Assembly: GCA_016792935.1 (NCBI GenBank) | Contig: JAEUJS010000376.1 | Coordinates: forward strand, 1-34,582 | Direction of reading: 5' to 3' | DNA: 34,582 nt | DNA from: Archangium sp. | Lineage (GTDB): Bacteria > Myxococcota > Myxococcia > Myxococcales > Myxococcaceae | In this document: in pieces, positions 1 to 7,976 of the stretch | Layout of the letters: every line of letters begins with the position of its first letter | Numbering within the stretch: position 1 is the first letter of the stretch | Notes under the pieces: generated by a model | The model's database searches: none | Told to the model about the DNA's origin: nothing | The model's input: only the letters and a program-made list of their open reading frames with translations | Made by a program: the position numbers and the translations under genes

Positions 1-1185
1 TCAGAACTTCATCTTGTTCCACTTCATGCAGTCGCTCTGCATGGGCGGCGTGCCGCGGAAGAAGATCGCGTCTTCTCCCGGGTGGTACACGCCGTTCACG
101 GAGGTGAAGCCGGGCCAGTTCATCGGCGTGACATCGGCCCACGTTCGCGTCGACAGGTTGAACGACTGCACGCGCTTGCCGATGAGGACGAGTTGATTGC
201 GTACCGGATCGTGGACGAGCTGTTGGAAGTGATTGCGATCGTCGTTGTTCGGGTTGGCGAGCGTGGCGGTCAGCGTGCGGGTGCGAACGTTGATCTCGTA
301 GAAGCGCTGACCCGAGTAGGGGTCGGTGTCGACCGGGCCCCAGACGAAGAGCGAATCTCCGATGCACACTGCGCTGTCACGCGCGTAGTGGAGATCATCG
401 ATGCCGCCGATGCCCGCGATGGTGATCATCCACGGGGCCGATGCACCCGCATCGCTGCGCTCGATGACGTTGAGTTCGTTCGCGAGTCGCCCGTAGCCGC
501 CGTTGCTGCTGCCGAACCACACGCCGACTCCGAGTGACTCGCACCACGCGACGGCGGGGTTGTACGTGGTGTGCATGCCTCCGCGCGCGTCGGCGAGGAA
601 GGCGTTCCATTGTTGCGTGAGGGGAGGGCGATCGCCGTACGTCCACCCGTTGCTCGCGAAGTCGAAGACGCCGTGGCCCGCCCACACCGCTTTGTTTTCC
701 GGCGGCAGGTAGATGCTCGGGTGGTTGTCGTAGTTGCTCACGTACGTGTTCGAGCCGGTGTTCAGGTTGGGAGGCGACATCGCCTGCGTCCACGGGAACG
801 CGTCGTAGGTGGTGAGCTGACCGGGCATCGCGATGGGGTCGATGATGCGCATCGCGTTCGATTGTTCGGGCGCGTGGTTGCCGGTGCCGAAGCTCGCGAT
901 GCGGCCGTCGTTGAGCAGGAAGACCGACTGCCACGCCATGCAGCCGTCCATGCCGGCGTTCGATTCGGTGACCAGCCCGTAGGTGATCGTTGGAGGTGTT
1001 CCGTTCGGCAGGCCGCCTCCTGTCGCGCTCCCGCCGCCGCTCGTCGAGCCGCCGCCGGTCGGGGATCCACCGCCGGTCGCAGCGGTGCCGCCACCAGAGC
1101 CGCTTCCTGCGTCAGGGTTCGTGAACCCGACGCACCCCGACAGCAGCACCGCGACGGTCACCGCGACGGTCACCGCGACGCGCAT
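1..1185 (-). CDS. Exported lipoprotein, kelch/beta-propeller-like
   Basis: A 394-residue predicted outer-envelope lipoprotein. Residues 1-18 form a short signal peptide of repeated Val-Ala-Val-Thr units ending in the lipobox LSGC (Cys18). Residues 27-60 are a low-complexity Gly/Ser/Thr linker made of SxGGG units, typical of myxobacterial surface lipoproteins. The rest is rich in Trp, Asn and Gly with blades of the style DGRIASFGTG, RNQLVLIGKR and NLSTRTWADV, which suggests a kelch or galactose-oxidase-like propeller; I see no catalytic residues that prove an enzyme. Few Cys are present (for example in the MDGCMAW and QSDCMKW contexts), possibly forming a closing disulfide. The stop codon lies at the first three bases of the window, so the gene is complete. 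It lies 5 bp downstream of the coiled-coil gene and is likely co-transcribed with it. Function unknown. Confidence 0.8.
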   Translation of the reverse strand: MRVAVTVAVTVAVLLSGCVGFTNPDAGSGSGGGTAATGGGSPTGGGSTSGGGSATGGGLPNGTPPTITYGLVTESNAGMDGCMAWQSVFLLNDGRIASFGTGNHAPEQSNAMRIIDPIAMPGQLTTYDAFPWTQAMSPPNLNTGSNTYVSNYDNHPSIYLPPENKAVWAGHGVFDFASNGWTYGDRPPLTQQWNAFLADARGGMHTTYNPAVAWCESLGVGVWFGSSNGGYGRLANELNVIERSDAGASAPWMITIAGIGGIDDLHYARDSAVCIGDSLFVWGPVDTDPYSGQRFYEINVRTRTLTATLANPNNDDRNHFQQLVHDPVRNQLVLIGKRVQSFNLSTRTWADVTPMNWPGFTSVNGVYHPGEDAIFFRGTPPMQSDCMKWNKMKF

Positions 1186-1190
1186 GGGTC

Positions 1191-1574
1191 TCAGGTTCCG
1201 AAGACTTCGTCCTCGAGCCGCTTGATGCGCTTTTCGTAGCTGCGCGCGAGGTTGATCTCTTCCAACGCGTTGCGCGTTGCGGACGCGATGCTCGTGCTCT
1301 GCAGGGCAAGGTTGTCGATCGACTTCTGGATCTGATCCATCGCGTCGAGAATTGCCGAGGTCGTTTCCTGAACGCTCGCGACATCGTTCTCGATGCGGTC
1401 GAGCTTGCGGCCGTGCTCGTCGAGCTTGCGGCCGTGCTCGTCGAGCTTGCTGCCGTGCTCGTCCAGCTTCCGGGTGTTCTCATCGACTCGTTCGGTGAGC
1501 TTGTCGACTCGCTCGTTGACCTTCTTGAGTTCGCCATTCACCGTCCGAAACTCTTGTTTCGTTTCGTCGTCCAT
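1191..1574 (-). CDS. Small coiled-coil protein with heptad repeats
   Basis: A 127-residue hydrophilic protein, almost entirely predicted coiled coil, with no signal peptide or membrane segment. The central part has four near-identical 7-residue units of the type LDEHGRK (one with Ser for Arg), encoded by nearly identical 21-bp DNA repeats around 1400-1470. The heptads keep a hydrophobic Leu at a fixed position, so the repeat extends the coiled coil by whole turns. I place the start at the ATG at 1572-1574 (protein begins MDDETKQEF), which has a GAGGCG ribosome-binding site; a longer reading to 1628 is possible but its extra N-terminus looks non-coding. The family resembles generic phage-tail/SlyX-like coiled-coil hypotheticals, but no function can be assigned. 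Likely first gene of a two-gene unit with the lipoprotein downstream. Confidence 0.75.
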   Translation of the reverse strand: MDDETKQEFRTVNGELKKVNERVDKLTERVDENTRKLDEHGSKLDEHGRKLDEHGRKLDRIENDVASVQETTSAILDAMDQIQKSIDNLALQSTSIASATRNALEEINLARSYEKRIKRLEDEVFGT

Positions 1575-1675
1575 TGCCGCCTCGCCTCGCAGTCTAGCGA
1601 CGAGCGAATTCCCGTCGCCAGAGCCCAAGATACAAGTCGGGTCCGACAGGTGACCTCGTGCTAAGCGCGCGGCCC

Positions 1676-2509
1676 ATGCTCCTCCAGGGAAAGAAGCTGC
1701 TCATCACCGGCGTGCTGACGCCGCAGTCGATCGCCTTCGCCGTCGCCGAGCTCGCGCAGAAAGAGGGCGCGGAGATCATCCTCACCAGCTTCGGTCGCCC
1801 GATGTCGCTCACGCAGCGCACGGCGAAGAAGCTCAACCCGGTGCCCGAGGTGCTCGAGCTCGACGTGACCGACCCGACGCACTTCCCCAGGCTGCACGAC
1901 GAGGTGAAGAAGCGCTGGGGTCGACTCGATGGCGTGCTGCACGCGATCGCGTTCGCTCCGGAAGGCGCGCTCGGTGGCCGCTTCTCGAAGACGCCGTGGG
2001 AAGACGTGCAGAACGCCTTCCGCGTCAGCGCGTTCTCGTTCAAGGAATTGGCGGCGTCGCTCGCTCCGCTGATGGACAAGGGCGGCGGCATCGTCACGCT
2101 CGACTTCGACAACTCGACGCAGGCCTGGCCGCTCTACGACTGGATGGGCGTGTGCAAGGCCGCGCTCGAGGCCATCACCCGCTACCTCGCGCGCGATCTC
2201 GGGCCGAAGAAGATTCGCGTCAACGCGCTCGCGGCCGGCCCCATCGCGACCATCGCGGCGAAGGGCATTCCGGGCTTCAAGTATCTCGAGAACACCTGGG
2301 GCGAGCAGGCTCCGCTCGGGTGGGACGCGCGCAGTGATGCGTCGATCGACGCCGTCGCGCGCACTGCCTGCGTGTTGATGAGCGATTGGATGCCGAGCAC
2401 CACGGGCGAGCTGATTCGCGTCGACGGCGGCTTCCACGCCATGGGCGCCAAGCCGATCGATCTCGAGAAGGTGCTCGCTGAAGAGAAGGCCGCGAAGGCG
2501 ACCACCTGA
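1676..2509 (+). CDS. fabI: Enoyl-[acyl-carrier-protein] reductase, InhA-type FabI
   Basis: NADH-dependent enoyl-ACP reductase that performs the last reduction of each type II fatty-acid elongation cycle in the cytosol. The 277-residue protein is an SDR-fold FabI: dinucleotide-binding TGVLTPQSIA near residue 11, LELDV at 60-64, catalytic Tyr154 and Lys161 (Y-x6-K), AAGPI, and the C-terminal DWMPSTTGE and VDGGF motifs. It resembles mycobacterial InhA more than E. coli FabI (LTSFGR, LDFD before the active-site Tyr, APLGW, SDWMPSTTG). At the positions of InhA Ser94 and Gly96 it has Ala90 and Ala92. Start choice: ATG 1676 gives the usual family N-terminus (MLLQGKK); GTG 1658 is in frame and has a better ribosome site (AGGTGA at about 1648-1653), giving six extra residues. 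Convergent with the membrane-protein gene. Confidence 0.93.
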   Translation: MLLQGKKLLITGVLTPQSIAFAVAELAQKEGAEIILTSFGRPMSLTQRTAKKLNPVPEVLELDVTDPTHFPRLHDEVKKRWGRLDGVLHAIAFAPEGALGGRFSKTPWEDVQNAFRVSAFSFKELAASLAPLMDKGGGIVTLDFDNSTQAWPLYDWMGVCKAALEAITRYLARDLGPKKIRVNALAAGPIATIAAKGIPGFKYLENTWGEQAPLGWDARSDASIDAVARTACVLMSDWMPSTTGELIRVDGGFHAMGAKPIDLEKVLAEEKAAKATT

Positions 2510-2511
2510 GC

Positions 2512-2527
2512 TTCAGCTTCAGCTGAA
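2512..2527. terminator. Small hairpin between convergent genes
   Basis: TTCAGC (2512-2517) and GCTGAA (2522-2527) form a perfect 6-bp stem with a 4-base loop. It sits just after the fabI stop and encloses the stop codon of the convergent membrane-protein gene. There is no T-tract on either side, so a Rho-independent role is only a weak inference; it could instead protect mRNA 3' ends. Confidence 0.3.
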
Positions 2528-2917
2528 CGTGTCGCGCACCTGACGGCCGAAGAGCACCAGCAGCACCCAGATTCCGAGCGGCAGACCGATCACGAAGCAG
2601 CTCGACGTGCAGCACGGCAACATCAACGTGAACGCGGTGGCGACCGCGAGGCCGAACGACTTGCCGACGCGCATCTGCCACCCACCGAAGAGGATGAAGG
2701 ACCCGGTGAAGAGCAGGTAACCGAGGATGCCGCGGATCATCCCGGGGCTCGGCGGAGGACCGTGACCCCCGCCGAGCTCGAGCAACTTCTGCATCAGCTC
2801 GAGCAACAGCGGGACGAGCGTGAACACCAGGCCGATCGCCGAGAGGGCGGCGACGAAACCCCCAAGCAGCATCGTGAGAATCGAAGGAACGTTGAGTCTT
2901 TCTCGCCCGCGAACCAT
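2519..2917 (-). CDS. Small inner-membrane protein with four predicted helices
   Basis: A 132-residue hydrophobic protein of unknown function. Predicted membrane segments fall at about residues 13-36, 62-81, 86-101 and 105-124, with a Gly/Pro-rich loop (GGGHGPPPSP) after the first. A Cys cluster (CCTSSC, residues 102-107) lies between or within the last two segments and could bind metal or form a disulfide. I choose the ATG at 2915-2917 (MVRGRERL), preceded by GGGGTCAGG as a plausible ribosome site. A longer in-frame reading to 3184 would run into the divergent lipoprotein gene and has no membrane-protein character, so I reject it. It is divergent from the Cys-rich lipoprotein (90 bp apart) and convergent with fabI. 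No family recognised. Confidence 0.7.
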   Translation of the reverse strand: MVRGRERLNVPSILTMLLGGFVAALSAIGLVFTLVPLLLELMQKLLELGGGHGPPPSPGMIRGILGYLLFTGSFILFGGWQMRVGKSFGLAVATAFTLMLPCCTSSCFVIGLPLGIWVLLVLFGRQVRDTFS

Positions 2918-3007
2918 GACTGCCTGACCCCAAACATCGCTCGCCGAGTGCATTTCCGCTCGTGGGACCACTTGACGCGGTGCGCCCATTTCGTGGAAAG
3001 GGCCCGC

Positions 3008-4786
3008 ATGTCTTCGTCGCTGTTCGCCCGGTCCGTCGTCGTCCTCTCGCTTTCCTTCCTCGCTGGCTGCGCGTGCAACAACGCCGGCGTCACCTGCGTC
3101 ACTGAAGCCGACTGCACCAATCCATCGGCGAAGTTGTGTGATCCCGACTCGCGCATCTGCGTGGCGTGCGTCACCGATGAGCACTGTGAAGAGGGCTTCA
3201 TCTGCGCCAACGGCTCGTGTGAGGCGGGCTGTCGCACCGACACCGATCGCTGCGCGGCGGTCGGCTTCTGCAAGGCCGGCGTGGGCTGCGTCTCGTGTCT
3301 GCAGAGCAGCAACTGCCCCTCGGGTCAGATGTGCACCAACAACGTGTGCGTCGCGGGCTGCTCGGCGCAGAACCCCACGTGCCCCTCGGGTCAGGTGTGC
3401 AACCCGACTCGCGGCGTGTGCGTGGAATGCACCGACAACTCGCAGTGCCCGAACTCACCGCTCAACGCGTGCGACCCGGCGACGGGCACCTGCGTGCAGT
3501 GCGTGACGGGCGCTGATTGCCGCAACCCGATGTTCCCCGTGTGCGATCCCGCGAGCCACACCTGCGTGGGCTGCCTCACCAACACCGACTGCCCGAACAA
3601 CGGCGTGTGCCAGATGAACCGCTGCGTGCAGTGCATTTCGGACGCGCAGTGCAGCGGAGCGACCCCGCGGTGCGACACGACGACCAACACCTGCGTGGCC
3701 TGCATTCCCGGGCCGACCGACAACTGCCCCACGGGTCAGTACTGCCGCCCCGACAACCGCTGCGAGCAGGGCTGCAAGACGGGCGCTGATTGCCCGAGCG
3801 GCGTGTGCTTGCCGAACCACAGCTGCCAGATGTGCACCAGCGACATGCAGTGCGCAGCCGGCAACGTCTGCCAGAACGGTACGTGCGTCGGAGCGTGCTC
3901 GGCCCAGACTCCGTGTGGCGCGAACGAGACGTGCTGCAACGGGCGCTGTGAGGCGCTGCAGACCGATGTGAACAACTGCGGCGTGTGCGGGCGCGCGTGC
4001 GGCATGGACCAGGCGTGCTGCGCGGGCTCGTGCAAGTCGACGCTCGCGGCCACCGACTGCGGGGCGTGCGGAGTGAGCTGCACCGCGGATCAGTTCTGCG
4101 ACGGCATCAGCTGCAAGGCGAAGACGTTCCCCAACTTCTGCGCGAACCGGAACGTGGTCGCGATTCGTGACGGCATCCCGCTCGACAACGCCGCGACCAC
4201 GGTGCTCGCGTCGACCATCACGCAGAACTGCTCGATCAACACCAACCTCTCGTTCGCCGACGACACCGACCCGATGGTGGTCGATCAAGACGGTGGCGCG
4301 CTGCTGCTCGGCGGTGGCTACACGGTGGTGACCGCGGGAGGCCCGTTCCCCAACTTGCCGGTGAAGTGGCTCGAGCGGACGCGGCGCGTGACGAAGGTGT
4401 ACTTCTCGAACAACACGCCGGGCACCGAGTTCTACTTCAAGCAGCGTCTGCCTCCGGACGCGGGCATGGCGGATCCGATCATCGTGACGCGGCTGCAGAG
4501 CGCGTGTCTGCCGGGCGCCGACGGCGGCGGCGGTGGAGCGACCAACGACGTCTTCCTCGTCGAGCTCGCGATCGATCCGGCCTCGGGCACGTTGGCGCTG
4601 ATCACCTACGGTCTCTGCTCGCCGGGCAACGGCACGCAGGCCGCCGCCTGGTACTGGGCGAACGTGATGCTGCCCAACCGCAACACGTACATGGACAGCT
4701 GGTACCTCTACGAGTGGACCGACACGAACGCGAACGGCACTCCGGAGATCACCGACACGTGGACGCGCCTCGCCAGCGGAAACTGA
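3008..4786 (+). CDS. Cys-rich repeat lipoprotein, surface-exposed
   Basis: A 592-residue lipoprotein: signal peptide ending in FLAGC (Cys21), then a string of about ten Cys-rich modules over residues 28-300. Modules follow the pattern C-V-x-C-x-x-(D/N)-x-x-C, then C-D or C-x, then C-V-x-C, each 20-33 residues. A second kind of Cys cluster follows (about 298-375) with CCNGRC, NNCGVCGRAC and DCGACGVSC units, a style widespread in myxobacterial surface proteins. Residues after about 376 are Cys-poor and form a separate globular domain with Trp/Tyr-rich ends and no recognised motif. The even Cys spacing implies a disulfide-bonded stalk displaying the C-terminal domain outside the cell. Automated tools may call these repeats Dickkopf-like or EGF-like. 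Start ATG 3008 has GGAAAGGG upstream. Its TGA abuts the stop of the convergent kinase with no gap. Confidence 0.8.
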   Translation: MSSSLFARSVVVLSLSFLAGCACNNAGVTCVTEADCTNPSAKLCDPDSRICVACVTDEHCEEGFICANGSCEAGCRTDTDRCAAVGFCKAGVGCVSCLQSSNCPSGQMCTNNVCVAGCSAQNPTCPSGQVCNPTRGVCVECTDNSQCPNSPLNACDPATGTCVQCVTGADCRNPMFPVCDPASHTCVGCLTNTDCPNNGVCQMNRCVQCISDAQCSGATPRCDTTTNTCVACIPGPTDNCPTGQYCRPDNRCEQGCKTGADCPSGVCLPNHSCQMCTSDMQCAAGNVCQNGTCVGACSAQTPCGANETCCNGRCEALQTDVNNCGVCGRACGMDQACCAGSCKSTLAATDCGACGVSCTADQFCDGISCKAKTFPNFCANRNVVAIRDGIPLDNAATTVLASTITQNCSINTNLSFADDTDPMVVDQDGGALLLGGGYTVVTAGGPFPNLPVKWLERTRRVTKVYFSNNTPGTEFYFKQRLPPDAGMADPIIVTRLQSACLPGADGGGGGATNDVFLVELAIDPASGTLALITYGLCSPGNGTQAAAWYWANVMLPNRNTYMDSWYLYEWTDTNANGTPEITDTWTRLASGN

Positions 4787-6559
4787 TCAGCGCTTCGCTC
4801 CACGATCGCGGGTGACGAGCGCGGCGAGCGTCGCGATGTCGAAGCCGGGCTCGAGAATGACGTCTCCGGCCTTGCCGTCGCCGTTCGACAGCAACACGGT
4901 CAAGCCGGCCAGACCATCGAACGCGCGGTAGTTGGCGGCAGTGTCGACCACCAGGAGATCGGGTCCGAAGGCGCTGATGTCGTGAGCGTTGGCACGCGGC
5001 TCGAAGAAGCGACACTCCCCGCACGTCACGAACGACTCGACGTCAGGGCTCCGGGGCCCGATCACCGCGGTGCGCATCGCCGGGAGCACGCGCGTCTCCG
5101 GGGTCGGCGGGAGCACGAGCGAGAAGCGCGTCTGCACCGGTGGTTCTGCCTCGAGCAGCTCGAGCGTGCCGCCATGGCTCTCGGCGATTCCGCGCGAGAC
5201 GGCGAGACCAAGGCCAGTGCCGACGCCAGCTGGCTTCGTCGTGACGAAGGGCTCGAAGATGCGCTGCCGCAGCTCGGCTGGGATGCCCGGGCCGGTGTCG
5301 CCGACGACGATCACACCGCGCCCTTCGGCGTCGGTCGACGTCGAGATGACCAGCTCCTGCTGGGCACGTCCTTCCATCGCCTGCGCCGCGTTCATGATGA
5401 GGTTGACGAAGATCTGGGTGAGCCGCGTGTGCGCTGCGAGTACCGCGGGGAGCGCGCCGAGCCGCAGGCGCACCGTGGCGCAACGCCGCCAGTGCGCGCG
5501 GGTGAAGCCGAGCGCTGCTCCGAGTGCTCCGGCGGGGTGTGCTGCCGACCGCGACTCGAGCTGGGGCCGCGAGTAGGTGCGCAGATCGTTGACGATGCGT
5601 GAGATTTGCATCGAGGCGTCACGCGTCTCGAGGATTGGCTCGCGTCGGCCTGCATCGGTCTCGCGCGTCAACATGAACTCGAGGTTCGCGAGCACCACGG
5701 TGAGCGGGTTGTTCAGCTCGTGGGCAACCTCGGCCGCGAGCGTGCCCAGCGCGCTGAGGCGCTCCGAGAATTCCAGCTGACGGCGCGCCTCGAGCAGCTC
5801 AGTGACGTCGCGCAATGCGATCACCACGCCGAACGATTCCTGAGCGACCCGCAGTGGCGCGATGGCGCCCACGATGGTGCGCGACCCGTAGGCCGTCTCG
5901 AGGGTCGACTCGAGGGTGCGCTGCCCGTGCTCGGGCGCGGGGATCAACAGCGACGAGAGTTCGCCGCCGTCGCTCAGTCGCAGCGGCAGGACGTCTTCGA
6001 AGCGTTGCGCGCGGAGCGCTTCGTTCGAAAGGCCGCAGAGTCTCGTCGCTGCTGGGTTCGCCCACGTCAGCAGGCCGTTGCGGTCGACGGTGAACACCGC
6101 CTCGTCGAGGCAGGCGAGCGTGGTGCTGAGGACTTCTTCCCGCTGCTTGAGCTGACGTTCGAGGTTGCTGCGAGCGAGCGCGATGTGCACCACATTGTCG
6201 AGATCGGGCTTCTTGAAGGGCTTCACCAGATACCCAAACGGGGCCGTGCGCTGCGCACGCTCGATGGTGCGCGGGTCGGAGTGTGCCGTGAGGTACACGA
6301 TGGGAATGTCGAACTTCTCGCGCAACGCGGTCGCCGTCTCGACGCCGTCGCGTGGCCCCTGAATGCGAATGTCCATCAGCACGAGATCGGGACGTTCCTT
6401 GCCGACCAACTCGATCGCAGCGTCGGAATCAGCTGCCACGCCGCACACGTCGTACCCCTTCGCGCTGAGGTGGCGTTCGATGTCGAGCGCGAGAATGCCC
6501 TCGTCCTCGACGATGGCGACGCGTCTGCCGCCCGATTCCTCGCCCGGAAACGTCTTCAT
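4787..6559 (-). CDS. Receiver-PAS-histidine kinase with C-terminal pseudo-receiver
   Basis: A 590-residue soluble hybrid signalling protein. Order: receiver domain (about 14-130; acidic pair at EDE, phospho-acceptor Asp63 in LVLMDIR, Thr91, Lys113 in LVKPF); PAS sensor (about 145-258); HisKA dimerisation domain with phospho-acceptor His280 in AEVAHELNNP; HATPase_c with N-box Asn390, GDTGPGIP (420-427) and GTGLGLA (447-453). Residues 495-590 look like a second, degraded receiver: PDLLVVD matches the beta-3 strand, LTVLLSNG beta-4, and ILEPGFDIATL the KPF-type end, with Glu replacing the conserved Lys. No membrane segment is seen. The start codon overlaps the stop of the upstream PAS kinase by four bases (ATGA), so both are translationally coupled; the receiver here is a plausible target of that kinase. 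Convergent with the Cys-rich lipoprotein. Confidence 0.92.
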   Translation of the reverse strand: MKTFPGEESGGRRVAIVEDEGILALDIERHLSAKGYDVCGVAADSDAAIELVGKERPDLVLMDIRIQGPRDGVETATALREKFDIPIVYLTAHSDPRTIERAQRTAPFGYLVKPFKKPDLDNVVHIALARSNLERQLKQREEVLSTTLACLDEAVFTVDRNGLLTWANPAATRLCGLSNEALRAQRFEDVLPLRLSDGGELSSLLIPAPEHGQRTLESTLETAYGSRTIVGAIAPLRVAQESFGVVIALRDVTELLEARRQLEFSERLSALGTLAAEVAHELNNPLTVVLANLEFMLTRETDAGRREPILETRDASMQISRIVNDLRTYSRPQLESRSAAHPAGALGAALGFTRAHWRRCATVRLRLGALPAVLAAHTRLTQIFVNLIMNAAQAMEGRAQQELVISTSTDAEGRGVIVVGDTGPGIPAELRQRIFEPFVTTKPAGVGTGLGLAVSRGIAESHGGTLELLEAEPPVQTRFSLVLPPTPETRVLPAMRTAVIGPRSPDVESFVTCGECRFFEPRANAHDISAFGPDLLVVDTAANYRAFDGLAGLTVLLSNGDGKAGDVILEPGFDIATLAALVTRDRGAKR

Positions 6560-7908
6560 GAAACCCTCGCCTGGAAAGTCAGCGTCACGCGCGTCCCGCG
6601 GCTTGCATCGAAGACCAGCGTGGCGCGGAGCTGCCGGGTCAACGCTGAGACGAGCTGCAGCCCGAGGTGCCCCTCACGACTCTTGCCATCGTGACCGATG
6701 CCATCGTCTTCCACGATGATGTTCACCTGATTCTCGTCGCGGTGCGCGCGGACGGTGATCTTGCCCGAACGGGTGCCCGGGAAAGCGTGCTTGAAGGAGT
6801 TGGTCAGCAGCTCGTTGATGATGAGCCCGCACGGAGTCGCTGACTCGAGTGGCAACCAGAGGTCGGTCGCTTCGATGCTCACGTGGACCGGGTCATCGAC
6901 GCGGCCCCATGAGTGCGCGACCTGCTCAGCCAGAGAGCGCAGGTAGTCGCTCATCTCGATGCGGGCCATCGTGCCCGCCTGATAGAGCTTCTCGTGAACG
7001 AGGGCGATGCTGTTGATGCGGTCACGGCACTCGCGCACGACATCGGGGCTCGGCGTGGCGACGGCGAGGTCGAGCAGGCTGGCGATCAACTGCAGGTTGT
7101 TCTTTGCCCGGTGTTCGAGTTCCGAGAGGAGCGTTTCTATTTCCTGCAGCGAGGCGCGCAGTTGTTCGCGGGCAGCGAGGCGCTCGGTGATGTCGACGAT
7201 CGCCGCGAGGACCAGCACGCCACTGGCCGTGCGCAGCGGCGACAGGCCGATCTCGATGGGGAATTCACGCCCACCCCTGGCGCGAGCGAAGAGCTCACGA
7301 CCGGCGCCCATCGGTCGAGCCAGCGGCGCGGCAAAGAAGGCGCCGCGCTTCGCGTCATGACCTTCGCGAAGTCGATCGGGCAGGAGCGCGTCGACCGACA
7401 TGCCCACCAGCTCGGCGCGCGTGTAGCCAAAGAGCTGTTCGATCTGCGCGTTGATGAGCACGATTTTCCCCATCTCGTCGACCAGCATCATGCCGTTCGG
7501 CGCGGCCTCGATGGCGAGGCGAAATTGTTCTTCGGCCCTTCTGCGCTCGGTGAGATCGACGATCGATGCAAGTACGAACAACCCGGTCGGTGTCTGGAGT
7601 GGCGTCAGACCCACCTCGACCGGCACGCGCACGCCGTCGCGTCGGCGGGCGAAGAGGTCACGCCCGACCCCCATCGGCCGCGTCTCGGGTCTTGCCACGA
7701 ACCGTTCGCGGTGCGCCTGGTGAACCTCTGCAAGGCCGTCGACGAGGAGCTCCACGGGCTGCCCGATGAGCTCTTCGCGGGAATAGCGGGACAGCGCTTC
7801 GAGCTGGCGGTTGAGGTCGACGATCGCTCCGCGCGAGTCGACGACGAGCATGCCAACAGGTGCCGAATTGAATGCGTCCTGCGAGAACGCCCATGGCTTG
7901 CTGTTCAT
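6556..7908 (-). CDS. PAS-PAS sensor histidine kinase, HisKA_2 type
   Basis: A 450-residue cytosolic sensor kinase. Two PAS domains (about 8-125 and 130-250) are internal duplicates: both carry RPMGxGR(D/E)LFAR and end in VLA(S/A)IVD(L/I)TER. They are followed by a HisKA_2-type dimerisation domain with phospho-acceptor His266 in LSELEHRAKNNLQLI and a HATPase domain with NELLTNSFKHAF (N-box, about 365-376), EDDGIGHDG (400-408) and GHLGLQLV. This class usually lacks its own response regulator nearby or feeds soluble receivers in stress, light or redox pathways. No membrane helix is present and no haem or flavin Cys/His signature is obvious, so the ligand is unknown. The downstream gene starts within its stop codon (ATGA overlap) and encodes a receiver-bearing kinase, the likely partner. 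Start ATG 7908 has a G-run (GGGGGGG) upstream. Confidence 0.92.
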   Translation of the reverse strand: MNSKPWAFSQDAFNSAPVGMLVVDSRGAIVDLNRQLEALSRYSREELIGQPVELLVDGLAEVHQAHRERFVARPETRPMGVGRDLFARRRDGVRVPVEVGLTPLQTPTGLFVLASIVDLTERRRAEEQFRLAIEAAPNGMMLVDEMGKIVLINAQIEQLFGYTRAELVGMSVDALLPDRLREGHDAKRGAFFAAPLARPMGAGRELFARARGGREFPIEIGLSPLRTASGVLVLAAIVDITERLAAREQLRASLQEIETLLSELEHRAKNNLQLIASLLDLAVATPSPDVVRECRDRINSIALVHEKLYQAGTMARIEMSDYLRSLAEQVAHSWGRVDDPVHVSIEATDLWLPLESATPCGLIINELLTNSFKHAFPGTRSGKITVRAHRDENQVNIIVEDDGIGHDGKSREGHLGLQLVSALTRQLRATLVFDASRGTRVTLTFQARVS

Positions 7909-7928
7909 GTCCCCCCCGGCAGGCGCCG

Positions 7929-7957
7929 ATTGTTCTCCGGGGATACAAGCGGCTCAA
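7929..7957 (-). promoter_or_regulatory. Candidate sigma-70-type promoter of the kinase pair
   Basis: Read on the minus strand, TTGAGC (7952-7957) is followed after exactly 17 bp by AACAAT (7929-7934). This places a transcription start near 7922, about 14 bases before the kinase ATG and just ahead of its G-rich ribosome site. It lies in the 68-bp gap behind the SDR gene. The match is by eye only. Confidence 0.35.
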
Positions 7958-7976
7958 TGGTCTTGCCGCGAATTCA

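Noticed and set aside
2762..3007. N-terminal extension of the Cys-rich lipoprotein.
   Set aside because: It overlaps the membrane-protein gene; the lipobox and ribosome site place the start at 3008.
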